In this document: in pieces, positions 8,752 to 18,297 of the stretch | Numbering within the stretch: the first letter of the stretch is position 1 | How the letters are laid out: each line of letters opens with the position of its first letter | Assembly (NCBI RefSeq): GCF_035984415.1 | Contig: NZ_CP130720.1 | Coordinates: 6,200,001 to 6,264,000, forward strand | DNA from: Streptomyces sp. NBC_01296 | GTDB taxonomy: Bacteria; Actinomycetota; Actinomycetes; Streptomycetales; Streptomycetaceae | Direction: 5' to 3' | Length of the DNA stretch: 64,000 nt | The notes under the pieces: generated by a model | The model's input: only the letters and a program-made list of their open reading frames with translations | Databases searched by the model: none | What the model was told of the DNA's origin: nothing | Program-made: the position numbers and the translations under genes

Positions 8752-9711
8752 TTGACTAGCGAGTCCCGACATGTCCCGGTGATGCTCCAGCGGTGCCTGG
8801 ACCTGTTGGCCCCGGCGCTGGAGAGGCCCGGGGCCGTCGTCGTCGACTGCACCCTCGGCCTCGGCGGCCACAGCGAGGCCCTGCTGACCCGGTTCCCCGA
8901 GGCGCACCTGATCGGCCTCGACCGCGACAAGGAGGCCCTGCGGCTCTCCGGCGAGCGGCTCGCGCCCTTCGGCGACCGGGCCACGCTCGTCCACGCGATC
9001 TACGCCGACATCGCGGAGGTGCTCGACGGCCTGGGCATCCCGGCCGTCCAGGGCATCCTCTTCGACCTGGGCGTCTCCTCCATGCAGCTGGACGAGGCCG
9101 ACCGCGGGTTCGCGTACGCGCAGGACGCGCCGCTGGACATGCGGATGGACCAGACGACGGGCATCAGCGCGGCGGAGGTCCTCAACACGTACGCGCCCGG
9201 CGAGCTGGTGCGGATCCTGCGCCAGTACGGCGAGGAGAAGCAGGCCAAGCGGATCGTGTCGGCGGTCGTGCGCGAGCGGGACAAGGAGCCCTTCAGCAAC
9301 AGCGCGCGGCTGGTCGAGCTGATCCGGGACGCGCTGCCGCAGGCGGCGAAGCGGACGGGCGGCAACCCGGCGAAGCGGACCTTCCAGGCGCTGCGCATCG
9401 AGGTCAACGGCGAGCTGTCGGGTCTGGAGCGGGCGATCCCGGCCGCGGTGGACCGGATCGCGGTGGGCGGCCGGATCGCGGTGCTGTCGTACCACTCGCT
9501 GGAGGACCGGCTCGTCAAGCAGGTCTTCGCGGCGGGCGCGGCCTCGACGGCCCCGGCCGGGCTGCCGGTGGTCCCGGAGAAGTACCAGCCCAAGCTGAAG
9601 CTGCTCACCCGTGGCGCGGAGCTGCCCACGGAGGAGGAGATCGCCGAGAACCGGCGGGCCGCTCCGGCCCGCTTCCGCGGAGTCGAGCGCATCCGGGAGG
9701 CGCGGCTGTGA
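8752..9711 (+). CDS. rsmH: 16S rRNA (cytosine1402-N4)-methyltransferase
   Basis: RsmH (formerly MraW) methylates N4 of C1402 in the 16S rRNA decoding centre using S-adenosylmethionine. The 319 residues show the SAM motif [14 protein letters not shown] at about residues 30-43, the signature [14 protein letters not shown], and LDMRMD, at the usual family length. The start is TTG at 8752 ([12 protein letters not shown]); the next ATG would remove the conserved HVPVML, and a good Shine-Dalgarno sequence precedes the TTG. First gene of the dcw cluster; its stop overlaps the GTG of ftsL. Confidence 0.96.
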   Translation: MTSESRHVPVMLQRCLDLLAPALERPGAVVVDCTLGLGGHSEALLTRFPEAHLIGLDRDKEALRLSGERLAPFGDRATLVHAIYADIAEVLDGLGIPAVQGILFDLGVSSMQLDEADRGFAYAQDAPLDMRMDQTTGISAAEVLNTYAPGELVRILRQYGEEKQAKRIVSAVVRERDKEPFSNSARLVELIRDALPQAAKRTGGNPAKRTFQALRIEVNGELSGLERAIPAAVDRIAVGGRIAVLSYHSLEDRLVKQVFAAGAASTAPAGLPVVPEKYQPKLKLLTRGAELPTEEEIAENRRAAPARFRGVERIREARL

Positions 9712-10334
9712 GCAAAGCCGGGGGACTGGGGCGGCTGCGCGGCGGCCCTCCGGGGCAGGCGGCGCGCACGCCGTTCGTGCTGCTGGTGGTGGCGCTGCTC
9801 GCGGGCGGGCTGATCAGCCTGCTGCTCCTGAACTCGGCGCTCAACCAGGGCTCCTTCCAGCTGAGCAGGCTGAAGAAGGAGACGACCGCGCTCACCGACG
9901 AGGAACAGGCGCTGCAGCGGGACGTGGACGGGTACTCGGCGCCTGACGCGTTGCAGCGGCGGGCGCACGAACTGGGCCTGGTCCCGGGCGGCAGCCCGGT
10001 CTTCATCGGCCCGGACGGCAAGGTCGCGGGGACGGCAGCGGTGGCGGAGCCCCCGCCCCCGACCCAGTCCGCAGCCCCGGGCCCGTCCCAGCCCGCCGCC
10101 CCCGGCACCGCCCCGGGAGGCACCGCGGGCTCCGCCCCGGGCGGCGCTCCGCCCGGCGGCGCAGGCGCTGCCCAGGCCGGCACGCAGGGCTCTGCCTCAG
10201 GCGGCCCCCAGGCTCCCGCCCAGACGGGCGGCCCGGCCGGCACCCCGGGTTCCGCCCCGGTGGGCGGCGCACCGCAGACCGGCCAGTCCGTGCCGGGCGG
10301 AGCCCCTCAGTCCAACCCGACCCCCGGAAGGTGA
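9708..10334 (+). CDS. ftsL: Cell division protein FtsL
   Basis: A 208-residue bitopic protein: a short basic cytoplasmic tail, a membrane helix at about residues 22-42 ([19 protein letters not shown]), and a coiled coil ([20 protein letters not shown]) that in this family pairs with the FtsB/DivIC type partner. It ends with [12 protein letters not shown] and then about 105 residues of Pro/Gly/Ala/Gln low-complexity tail, longer than in most FtsL proteins. GTG at 9708 overlaps the rsmH stop (GTGA). It belongs to the FtsQLB complex that regulates FtsWI. The assignment rests on topology, position and the coiled coil, since FtsL sequences diverge strongly. Confidence 0.9.
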   Translation: MSKAGGLGRLRGGPPGQAARTPFVLLVVALLAGGLISLLLLNSALNQGSFQLSRLKKETTALTDEEQALQRDVDGYSAPDALQRRAHELGLVPGGSPVFIGPDGKVAGTAAVAEPPPPTQSAAPGPSQPAAPGTAPGGTAGSAPGGAPPGGAGAAQAGTQGSASGGPQAPAQTGGPAGTPGSAPVGGAPQTGQSVPGGAPQSNPTPGR

Positions 10335-10338
10335 CGTC

Positions 10339-10542
10339 GTGACGCCTCCCCCTGCGGGACGCTGCACCGGATTGCCCGCCCCCGCCCCCGCCCGGCCCGA
10401 CGGGCTGCCGCTGCGCGGAGCCGTCCCCCGCCCGCCCTTCCCCCTGACTCCGTCCGGCAGGGACCCCCGCCCGGGCTCGGCCCGGACCCCCCGGAGCTGT
10501 TCGGGCCCGGTGGCGGTACAGCCCCTCGGGGTGGTGGCGTGA
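10339..10542 (+). CDS. Possible 67-codon ORF between ftsL and ftsI
   Basis: GTG at 10339 lies four bases after the ftsL stop, and the frame closes with a GTGA overlap on the ftsI start, exactly the spacing of real genes in this operon. Third codon positions are about 88 % G/C, higher than in the ftsI frame over the same bases (about 75 %). Against it: the product is Pro/Arg/Gly-rich with no hydrophobic segment or recognisable domain, second positions are also very GC-rich, and there is no good ribosome binding site. It may be only an untranslated spacer. Low confidence. Confidence 0.25.
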   Translation: MTPPPAGRCTGLPAPAPARPDGLPLRGAVPRPPFPLTPSGRDPRPGSARTPRSCSGPVAVQPLGVVA

Positions 10543-12548
10543 GGGGGCAGGAAGGGCGGCGACGGGTGCCCGGGCCCGGACGGGCGCGGCCCGGAGGCGG
10601 TGAGCGGGCGCGGGCCAATTCGCGGCCCGCGACCCGGCGGCCCGCCCCCGCGCGGCAGGCGCACGCCATCCGCCTCGGCAGCCCCAAGCCCCGCCTTCGC
10701 CTCGTCAGCGTCGGGCTGACCCTCGTCATGCTCGCCTTCGTCGTGCGGCTGCTCCAGGTGCAGGCCGTCGACGCCTCCGCGTACTCCGCCAAGGCCTCCG
10801 AGAACCGCTTCGCGAGCTACACCCTGGCCGCCGAGCGCGGCGAGATCACCGACCGCAAGGGCGTCGCGCTCGCGACCAGCGTCGACGCGTACGACATCAC
10901 CGCCGACCCGAAGATGTTCACCCCGCAGGACAGCAAGGCCCCGGACGCCCCCGAGCAGGCCGCCGCCCTCCTCGCGCCGATCCTCGGCAAGGACGCCAAG
11001 GAGATCGCCGCCCGCCTGAAGACCAAGAACACCCGCTACGTCGTCCTCGCCCGCCGCCAGACCCCCCAGGTCTGGAACCAGATCAAGGACCTCAAGCGGG
11101 TCTTCGCCGACAAGGCCGCCGCCGACAAGAAGAACAACGGCCCCGGCGCGAACGTCCTCGCCGGCGTGTTCAACGAGGACAGCAGCAAGCGCGTGTACCC
11201 GGGCGGGGACCTGGCCGCCGGGATACTGGGCTACGTCAATGCCGAGGGCAAGGGCGCCGGCGGCCTCGAGTCCTCCCTCGACAAGAAGCTGTCCGGCAAG
11301 GACGGCGCCATCACGTACGCCCAGTCCGGCGGCCGCCGCGTGCCCACGGCCGGATCCAGCGAGAAGCCCGCCGTGCCCGGCGAGGACATCGAGCTGACCA
11401 TCGACCGCGACATCCAGTGGGCGGCGCAGAGCGCCATCACCGAGCAGGTCGCCAAGTCCGAGGCCGACCGCGGCTACGTCATCGTCCAGGACACCCGCAC
11501 CGGAGAGGTGCTGGCCATGGCCAACGCCCCCGGCTTCGACCCCAACGACCTGTCGAAGGCCAGCTCCGCCGCCATGGGCAACGCAGCCCTCCAGGACGTC
11601 TACGAGCCCGGCTCCACCGCCAAGGTGATGTCGATGGCCGCCGTACTGGAGGAGAAGAAGGCCACGCCCGAGACCCACGTCGAGGTGCCCAACCGGCTGC
11701 ACCGCGGCGACCGGCTGTTCAAGGACGACATCGACCACCCGACCTGGTACCTGACCCTCAACGGGGTCCTCGCCAAGTCCTCCAACATCGGCACCATCCT
11801 GGCCACCGGCCAGCTCGGCGCCACCCAGCCCGAGTCCAACCGGGTCCTCTACTCCTACCTGAACAAGTTCGGCATCGGGCAGCCCACCGGCCTGAACTAC
11901 CCGGGCGAGTCCCGCGGCATCCTCGCCCGGCCCGAGGCCTGGTCCACCTCCCAGCAGTACACGATCCCTTTCGGCCAGGGCCTCTCCCTCAACGCCATGC
12001 AGGCGGCCTCCGTGTACTCGACGATCGCCAACGGCGGAGTCCGGATCGCGCCCACCCTGGTCCGCGGCACCAAGGGCCCCGACGGCCGCTTCACCCCGGC
12101 GCCGGCTCCCGAGCAGACCCGCGTGATCAGCCCGGAGACCGCCAAGGCGCTGTCCGAGATGCTCGAGTCGGTCGTCGACGACCAGGAGGGAACCGGCACC
12201 AAGGCCCGCATCCCCGGCTACCGGGTCGGCGGCAAGACCGGTACCTCCAACCGGGTGGATCCGGCCACCGGCCGCTACAAGGGCTACACCGCCTCCTTCG
12301 CCGGCTTCGCGCCGGCCGACAGCCCGCGGATCACCGTCTACTGCGCCATCCAGAACCCCACCAAGGGCAGCTACTTCGGCGGTCAGATCTGCGGCCCGAT
12401 CTACAAGAAGGTCATGGAGTTCGCCCTCAAGACCCTCCAGGTCGCCCCGACCGGAGGCGCCCCCGCCGGGCTCCCGGTCACCTTCGACGCCGGTCCCCAG
12501 CCCGCCGCACAGCCCGCCCCCCAGCCCACCCCGCAGCCCGGCCAGTGA
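10539..12548 (+). CDS. ftsI: Penicillin-binding protein, division transpeptidase FtsI (PBP3)
   Basis: A 669-residue class B PBP that cross-links septal peptidoglycan together with the glycosyltransferase FtsW. A basic tail of about 50 residues precedes a membrane helix (LVSVGLTLVMLAFVVRLL, about 54-71). The PBP-dimer domain follows, then the transpeptidase domain with Ser359-Thr-Ala-Lys362, Ser414-Ser-Asn416 and Lys566-Thr-Gly568. The end is a Pro/Ala/Gln tail. GTG at 10539 keeps the basic N-terminal segment ending RQAHAIRLGSPKPRLRL, which I recall as common in Streptomyces FtsI. It sits in the same frame as ftsL, separated only by the ftsL TGA. Confidence 0.96.
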   Translation: MRGQEGRRRVPGPGRARPGGGERARANSRPATRRPAPARQAHAIRLGSPKPRLRLVSVGLTLVMLAFVVRLLQVQAVDASAYSAKASENRFASYTLAAERGEITDRKGVALATSVDAYDITADPKMFTPQDSKAPDAPEQAAALLAPILGKDAKEIAARLKTKNTRYVVLARRQTPQVWNQIKDLKRVFADKAAADKKNNGPGANVLAGVFNEDSSKRVYPGGDLAAGILGYVNAEGKGAGGLESSLDKKLSGKDGAITYAQSGGRRVPTAGSSEKPAVPGEDIELTIDRDIQWAAQSAITEQVAKSEADRGYVIVQDTRTGEVLAMANAPGFDPNDLSKASSAAMGNAALQDVYEPGSTAKVMSMAAVLEEKKATPETHVEVPNRLHRGDRLFKDDIDHPTWYLTLNGVLAKSSNIGTILATGQLGATQPESNRVLYSYLNKFGIGQPTGLNYPGESRGILARPEAWSTSQQYTIPFGQGLSLNAMQAASVYSTIANGGVRIAPTLVRGTKGPDGRFTPAPAPEQTRVISPETAKALSEMLESVVDDQEGTGTKARIPGYRVGGKTGTSNRVDPATGRYKGYTASFAGFAPADSPRITVYCAIQNPTKGSYFGGQICGPIYKKVMEFALKTLQVAPTGGAPAGLPVTFDAGPQPAAQPAPQPTPQPGQ

Positions 12549-12594
12549 CCCGGGCCGCCCCGCCGGCCCGCCAGAAATCCGTGAGGCACCATCA

Positions 12595-14301
12595 GTGACA
12601 ACGATCACCCCGAAACCCGGGAACCCGACGGCCGCCGGTGGCACGGCCGGGCCCTCACTTCGCGAGCGGCCCGCCGAGCCCGGTACGCTCACCGCCGTGC
12701 CCCACGCTGATCAGCCCAGAACCGCCCAGAAAGCCGCCCCGGCAACGCCGCCGGGAGCGCCCCGGCCCCAGGCCGTGCGACCGATCCCGCTGCCCGAGCT
12801 CGCGCACCTGGTCGGCCTCGAGGCCGCGGACGAGCCGACCGGACCGCAGATCACCGGGATCACGCACGACTCCCGTGCCGTGCGCCCCGGAGACCTGTAC
12901 GCGGCCCTGCCCGGCGCCAAGCTGCACGGCGCCGACTTCGCGGCCCAGGCGGCCGCACTCGGCGCCGCGGCCGTGCTCACCGACCCGGCGGGCGGCGAGC
13001 GCGCGGCCGCGACCGGCCTGCCGGTCCTCGCCGTCGACGGCCCGCGCGGCCGGATGGGCGAGCTCGCCGCCGCGATCTACGGCCGTCCCGGCGAGGGCCT
13101 GCTCCAGATCGGCATCACCGGCACCTCCGGCAAGACCACCACGGCGTACCTCGTCGAGGGCGGTCTGCGCGGGGCCGGACGCAGCACCGGACTGGTCGGC
13201 ACCGTCGAGATGCGCATCGGGGACGAGCGCATCAAGTCGGAGCGCACCACCCCCGAGGCCACCGACCTCCAGGCCCTGTTCGCGGTCATGCGCGAACGCG
13301 GGGTCGAGGCCGTCGCCATGGAGGTCTCCAGCCACGCCCTGGTGCTCGGCCGGGTCGACGGATGCGTCTTCGACGTCGCCGTCTTCAACAACCTGAGCCC
13401 GGAGCACATGGAGTTCCACTCCGACATGGAGGACTACTTCCAGGCCAAGGCGCAGCTCTTCACCGAGCGCCGCGCCCGCCTCGGGGTGGTCAACATCGAC
13501 GACGAGTACGGCCGCCGCCTCGCCAAGGAGGCCGCGATCCCGGTGGTCACCTTCTCCGCCGCGGGCGATGCGGCCGCCGACTGGCGCGCCGAGGACGTGG
13601 TGTTCGGGCACATGGACTCCACGCTGACCCTGGTCGGCCCGGAGGGGCAGCGCGTACGGGCCACGGCCCCGCTGCCCGGCCCGTTCAACGTCGCCAACAC
13701 CGTCGCCGCGATCGTCACGCTCGCCGCCGCCGGCCTCGACCCGCAGACCGCCGCCGACGGCGTCGCCGCGGTCCCCGGGGTCCCCGGCCGGCTGGAGCGG
13801 GTGGACGCGGGCCAGCCGTACCTGGCCGTCGTCGACTACGCGCACAAGACGGACGCCGTCGAATCGGTGCTGCGCGCACTGCGCGAGGTCACCACCGGCA
13901 AGCTGCACATCGTGCTCGGCTGCGGCGGCGACCGCGACACCACCAAGCGCGCCCCGATGGGCGCAGCGGCCGCCCGGTTCGCCGACACGGCCGTGCTGAC
14001 CTCCGACAACCCGCGTTCCGAGGACCCCCTCGCGATCCTCGCCGCGATGTTCGAGGGCGCCGTCTCCGTACCCGCCGAAGAGCGCGGCACGGTCCTCGTC
14101 GACGCCGACCGGGCCGCGGCCGTCGCAGCAGCAGTCGCCCGCGCCGAGCCCGGCGACACGGTGCTGGTGGCCGGCAAGGGCCACGAGCAGGGCCAGGAAA
14201 CCGCGGGCGTCGTACGGCCCTTCGACGACCGTGCGGTGCTCCGCGCCGCGATCGAACGCCAGCAAGGCAGCAACGTCCGACAGGCCGAGGTGAACCAGTG
14301 A
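12595..14301 (+). CDS. murE: UDP-MurNAc-L-Ala-D-Glu:diaminopimelate ligase
   Basis: MurE adds the third stem-peptide residue to UDP-MurNAc-L-Ala-D-Glu in the cytoplasm. The ATP loop GTSGKTT has Lys180; the diaminopimelate-recognition motif Asp471-Asn-Pro-Arg474 is intact, so the substrate is diaminopimelate (LL-DAP in streptomycetes, from general knowledge) rather than lysine. At 568 residues it carries a Pro/Ala-rich N-terminal extension of about 60 residues. GTG at 12595 has GAGG eight bases upstream. A GTG at 12697 (VPHADQP) is an alternative start, and TACGCT just upstream of it resembles a -10 box. GTGA overlap with murF. Confidence 0.95.
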   Translation: MTTITPKPGNPTAAGGTAGPSLRERPAEPGTLTAVPHADQPRTAQKAAPATPPGAPRPQAVRPIPLPELAHLVGLEAADEPTGPQITGITHDSRAVRPGDLYAALPGAKLHGADFAAQAAALGAAAVLTDPAGGERAAATGLPVLAVDGPRGRMGELAAAIYGRPGEGLLQIGITGTSGKTTTAYLVEGGLRGAGRSTGLVGTVEMRIGDERIKSERTTPEATDLQALFAVMRERGVEAVAMEVSSHALVLGRVDGCVFDVAVFNNLSPEHMEFHSDMEDYFQAKAQLFTERRARLGVVNIDDEYGRRLAKEAAIPVVTFSAAGDAAADWRAEDVVFGHMDSTLTLVGPEGQRVRATAPLPGPFNVANTVAAIVTLAAAGLDPQTAADGVAAVPGVPGRLERVDAGQPYLAVVDYAHKTDAVESVLRALREVTTGKLHIVLGCGGDRDTTKRAPMGAAAARFADTAVLTSDNPRSEDPLAILAAMFEGAVSVPAEERGTVLVDADRAAAVAAAVARAEPGDTVLVAGKGHEQGQETAGVVRPFDDRAVLRAAIERQQGSNVRQAEVNQ

Positions 14302-15722
14302 TCGCCCTTTCCCTCGCCGAGATCGCCGACATCACCGGCGGGCGGCCCCACGACATACCGGATCCGTCCGTGCGGATCACCGGGCCCGTCGTCATCGACT
14401 CCCGCCAGGTGGAGGCCGGCAGCCTGTTCGCCGCGTTCGCCGGCGAGCACGTCGACGGCCACGACTACGCCGAGCGCGCGGTCGCCTCCGGAGCCGCGGC
14501 CGTCCTCGCCGCCCGGCCCGTCGGCGTCCCCGCGATCGTCGTCGCCGATGTCGAGAAGGCCCTCGGCGCCCTCGCCCGAGCGGTCGTCGAACGGCTCGGC
14601 ACCGACGTGGTGGCCCTGACCGGCTCCGCCGGCAAGACCTCCACCAAGGACCTCATCGCCCAGGTGCTCCAGACCCACGCACCCACCGTGTGGACCCCGG
14701 GCTCCCTCAACAACGAGATCGGCCTGCCGCTCACCGCGCTGCGCGCCACGGAGGAAACCCGGCACCTGGTGCTGGAGATGGGCGCCCGCGGCATCGGGCA
14801 CATCGACTACCTCACCGGCCTGACCCCACCGCGCATCGGACTCGTCCTCAACGTCGGGACCGCCCACATCGGCGAGTTCGGCGGCCGCGAGCAGATCGCC
14901 CAGGCCAAGGGGGAGCTGGTCGAGGCCCTGCCGTCCGAGGCCGAGGGCGGAGTCGCCGTCCTCAACGCCGACGACCCGCTGGTGCGCGCGATGTCCGCCC
15001 GGACCAAGGCCCGTACGGTGCTCTTCGGCGAGGCCGACGACGCCGAGGTGCGGGCCACCGAAGTCCGGATGACACCGGCAGGACAACCCTCCTTCACACT
15101 CCACACACCCACCGGGTGCGGCGAAGTGACCTTGCGCCTGTACGGTGAGCACCACGTGTCGAACGCGCTCGCCGCGGCCGCCGTCGCCCATGTACTGGGC
15201 ATGTCCGTGGAGGAGATCGCCACCGCGCTCTCCGAGGCGGGCACCTTGTCCCGGTGGCGGATGGAGGTCACCGAGCGGGCGGACGGCGTGACGATCGTCA
15301 ACGACGCCTACAACGCGAATCCCGAGTCCATGCGGGCCGCTCTGCGCGCGCTTGCCGCGATGGGCGGCGCCGCCAAGGCCGACGGGGGACGTACGTGGGC
15401 GGTGCTCGGTCCCATGGCCGAGCTCGGGGACGCATCGTTGGCCGAGCACGATGCGGTGGGACGGCTTGCCGTCCGGCTCAACGTGAGCAAGCTCGTCGCA
15501 GTCGGGGGCAGGGAAGCGTCCTGGCTGCAACTGGGCGCATATAACGAGGGTTCGTGGGGTGAGGAGTCGGTGGTCGTGTCCGACGCGCAGGCGGCGATCG
15601 ACCTGTTGCGCAGTGAACTGCGCCCGGGTGACGTCGTGCTGGTGAAGGCTTCCAGGTCGGTCGGCCTGGAGCGGGTCGCTCTGGCGCTGCTGGCCGGCGG
15701 GGGCGAGGTCGCCGACCGATGA
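14298..15722 (+). CDS. murF: UDP-MurNAc-tripeptide:D-Ala-D-Ala ligase
   Basis: MurF attaches D-alanyl-D-alanine to the UDP-MurNAc tripeptide, the last cytoplasmic step before MraY. The 474 residues show the Mur-ligase N-domain, the ATP loop GSAGKTSTKD with Lys113, the central stretch EMGARGIGHI, and the C-terminal motif VNDAYNANPESM. GTG at 14298 overlaps the murE stop and the stop overlaps the mraY ATG (ATGA), so translation is coupled through the three genes. Confidence 0.96.
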   Translation: MIALSLAEIADITGGRPHDIPDPSVRITGPVVIDSRQVEAGSLFAAFAGEHVDGHDYAERAVASGAAAVLAARPVGVPAIVVADVEKALGALARAVVERLGTDVVALTGSAGKTSTKDLIAQVLQTHAPTVWTPGSLNNEIGLPLTALRATEETRHLVLEMGARGIGHIDYLTGLTPPRIGLVLNVGTAHIGEFGGREQIAQAKGELVEALPSEAEGGVAVLNADDPLVRAMSARTKARTVLFGEADDAEVRATEVRMTPAGQPSFTLHTPTGCGEVTLRLYGEHHVSNALAAAAVAHVLGMSVEEIATALSEAGTLSRWRMEVTERADGVTIVNDAYNANPESMRAALRALAAMGGAAKADGGRTWAVLGPMAELGDASLAEHDAVGRLAVRLNVSKLVAVGGREASWLQLGAYNEGSWGEESVVVSDAQAAIDLLRSELRPGDVVLVKASRSVGLERVALALLAGGGEVADR

Positions 15723-16789
15723 GGCAGATCCTCTTCGCCGGTGTCATCGGCATGTTCCTGACCGTGGTCGGCACCCCGCTGCTGATCAAGCTGCTGGCCC
15801 GCAAGGGCTACGGCCAGTTCATCCGCGACGACGGCCCGCGCGGGCACGCCGGGAAGAAGGGCACGCCCACCATGGGCGGCATCTCCTTCATCCTGGCGAC
15901 GATCATCGCGTACGCCCTGACGAAGGTGATCACGGGCAGCCCGGCCACGTTCTCCGGCGTGCTGGTGCTCTTCCTGATGTCCGGCATGGGCCTCGTCGGC
16001 TACCTCGACGACTACATCAAGATCGTCAAGCGTCGCTCGCTCGGTCTGCGGGCCAAGGCCAAGATGGCCGGCCAGCTGATCGTCGGCATCGCCTTCGCGG
16101 TGCTCGCGCTGCAGTTCAAGGACATGCGCGGCAACGCCCCGGCCTCCACCAAGCTGTCGTTCGTCACGGACTTCGGCTGGTCGATCGGCCCGGTGCTGTT
16201 CGTCGTCTGGGCGCTGTTCATGATCCTGGCCATGTCCAACGGCGTGAACCTGACGGACGGTCTGGACGGCCTGGCCACCGGCGCCGCGGTGATGGTCTTC
16301 GGCGCCTACACCTTCATCGGCGTCTGGCAGTTCCAGGAGTCGTGCGCCAACGCGCAGACCCTGACGAACCCCAACGCGTGCTTCGAGGTACGAGATCCGC
16401 TGGACCTCGCGATCGTCGCCTCCGCGCTGATGGGCGCCTGCTTCGGCTTCCTGTGGTGGAACACCTCGCCCGCCAAGATCTTCATGGGTGACACCGGCTC
16501 GCTGGCCCTCGGCGGCGCCCTCGCCGGTCTCGCGATCTGCTCCCGCACGGAGTTCCTGATCGCCCTCCTCGGCGGCCTCTTCGTCCTCATCACCATGTCG
16601 GTCGTCATCCAGGTCGGCTCCTTCAAGCTCACCGGGAAGCGCGTCTTCCGGATGGCCCCGCTGCAGCACCACTTCGAACTGAAGGGGTGGTCCGAGGTCC
16701 TGGTGGTGGTCCGGTTCTGGATCATCCAGGGCATGTGCGTGATCGTGGGTCTCGGACTCTTCTACGCGGGATGGGCAGCGGACAAGTGA
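15719..16789 (+). CDS. mraY: Phospho-MurNAc-pentapeptide translocase MraY
   Basis: MraY (MurX) transfers phospho-MurNAc-pentapeptide to undecaprenyl phosphate in the membrane, making lipid I. The 356-residue protein has about ten membrane segments. The catalytic loops are recognisable: GYLDDYIKI with the Asp pair, NLTDGLDGLATG, MGDTGSLALGG and the HHFELKG block near the end. ATG at 15719 overlaps the murF stop, and its stop overlaps the murD GTG. Confidence 0.97.
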   Translation: MRQILFAGVIGMFLTVVGTPLLIKLLARKGYGQFIRDDGPRGHAGKKGTPTMGGISFILATIIAYALTKVITGSPATFSGVLVLFLMSGMGLVGYLDDYIKIVKRRSLGLRAKAKMAGQLIVGIAFAVLALQFKDMRGNAPASTKLSFVTDFGWSIGPVLFVVWALFMILAMSNGVNLTDGLDGLATGAAVMVFGAYTFIGVWQFQESCANAQTLTNPNACFEVRDPLDLAIVASALMGACFGFLWWNTSPAKIFMGDTGSLALGGALAGLAICSRTEFLIALLGGLFVLITMSVVIQVGSFKLTGKRVFRMAPLQHHFELKGWSEVLVVVRFWIIQGMCVIVGLGLFYAGWAADK

Positions 16790-18219
16790 CCTCCTGGCCG
16801 GGCAAGAACATCACCGTCGCCGGTCTCGGCGTGAGCGGCATCAGTGCCGCCCGCGCCCTGGCCGGCCTCGGCGCCGTTGTGACGGTCGTCGACAACGGGG
16901 ACGGCGACGCGCACCGCGCGCGGGCCGCTGAGCTCGCGGAGCTGGGCGTCGAGGTCCGCCTCGGACACCTGGCCGACGGCGCACGCGCCGGCGACGTCTT
17001 GCCCGAGGGCACCGACTTGGTGGTCACCTCGCCCGGCTGGAAGCCGGACAGCCCGCTCTTCGCCGCCGCCGCGGCCGCCGGTGTGGACGTCGTCGGCGAT
17101 GTCGAGATCGCCTGGCAGCTGCGCGGCCCGGATGCCGCCCCCTGGCTGGCCATCACCGGCACGAACGGCAAGACGACCACCACCCAGATGCTCGCGTCGA
17201 TCCTGAAGGCCGCGGGCCTGAAGACCGCGGCCGTCGGCAACATCGGCACCCCGATCATCGACGTGGTGCTCGGCGAGGAGCAGTACGACGTACTCGCCGT
17301 CGAACTCTCCAGCTACCAGCTGCACTGGGCACCCTCGCTGCGCGCCCACTCGGCCGCCGTGCTCAACCTGGCCCCCGACCACCTCGATTGGCACGGCTCC
17401 ATGGAGGCGTACGCCGCCGACAAGGGCCGGATCTACGAGGGCAACACGGTCGCCTGCGTCTACAACGTCGCCGACCCGGCCACCGAGGCCCTGGTCGTCG
17501 AGGCGGACGTCGAGGAGGGCTGCCGGGCGATCGGCTTCACCCTCGGCGCCCCCGGCCCCTCCATGCTCGGCGTCGTCGACGGCATCCTCGTCGACCGCGC
17601 CTTCGTCGAGAACCGGCAGAAGAACGCCCAGGAGCTCGCCGAGGTCAAGGACGTCAACCCGCCGGCCCCGCACAACATCGCCAACGCGCTCGCCGCGGCC
17701 GCCCTGGCCCGCGCCTTCGGCGTCGAGCCGCGCGCGGTCCGCGACGGACTGCGCGACTTCCGCCCCGACGCGCACCGCGTCGCCCACGTGGACGAGGTCG
17801 CGGGGGTCACGTACGTCGACGACTCCAAGGCCACCAACACGCACGCCGCCGAAGCCTCCCTGGCGGCCTTCGAGCCCGTCGTGTGGATCGCCGGCGGCCT
17901 CGCCAAGGGCGCGACCTTCGACGAGCTCGTCCAGCGGTCGGTCAAGCAGCTGCGCGCCGTGGTGCTGATCGGCGCCGACCGGGCGCTGATCGCCGAGGCG
18001 CTGGCGCGACACGCCCCCGAGGTCCCTGTCGTCGACCTCGAGCGGACCGACACTGGGGCGATGCTCGCAGCGGTCCGGGAAGCGGCCCGGCTCGCAGAGC
18101 CCGGCGACACGGTTCTGCTGGCCCCGGCCTGTGCCTCGATGGACATGTTCGCGAACTACAACAAGCGCGGGGACGCATTCGCGGACGCGGTGCGCGAACT
18201 GGCCGCCGAGAGCGCGTAG
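16786..18219 (+). CDS. murD: UDP-MurNAc-L-Ala:D-Glu ligase
   Basis: MurD adds D-glutamate to UDP-MurNAc-L-alanine. A Rossmann-like N-domain (VAGLGVSGISAARAL), the ATP loop GTNGKTTTTQ (Lys129), SSYQLHW and DDSKATNTHA are all present; 477 residues from GTG at 16786, whose GTGA overlaps the mraY stop. An in-frame ATG at 16771 would add MGSGQ and is an equally possible start. 78 bp separate it from ftsW. Confidence 0.95.
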   Translation: MTSWPGKNITVAGLGVSGISAARALAGLGAVVTVVDNGDGDAHRARAAELAELGVEVRLGHLADGARAGDVLPEGTDLVVTSPGWKPDSPLFAAAAAAGVDVVGDVEIAWQLRGPDAAPWLAITGTNGKTTTTQMLASILKAAGLKTAAVGNIGTPIIDVVLGEEQYDVLAVELSSYQLHWAPSLRAHSAAVLNLAPDHLDWHGSMEAYAADKGRIYEGNTVACVYNVADPATEALVVEADVEEGCRAIGFTLGAPGPSMLGVVDGILVDRAFVENRQKNAQELAEVKDVNPPAPHNIANALAAAALARAFGVEPRAVRDGLRDFRPDAHRVAHVDEVAGVTYVDDSKATNTHAAEASLAAFEPVVWIAGGLAKGATFDELVQRSVKQLRAVVLIGADRALIAEALARHAPEVPVVDLERTDTGAMLAAVREAARLAEPGDTVLLAPACASMDMFANYNKRGDAFADAVRELAAESA

Positions 18220-18297
18220 GTCCGGCCGGTCCGTTCTCAGGCCGGCGAGTCCTCCCCGACCGGCTGCTCGTCGTACGAGTGGAGGGGAAGGTCACAC

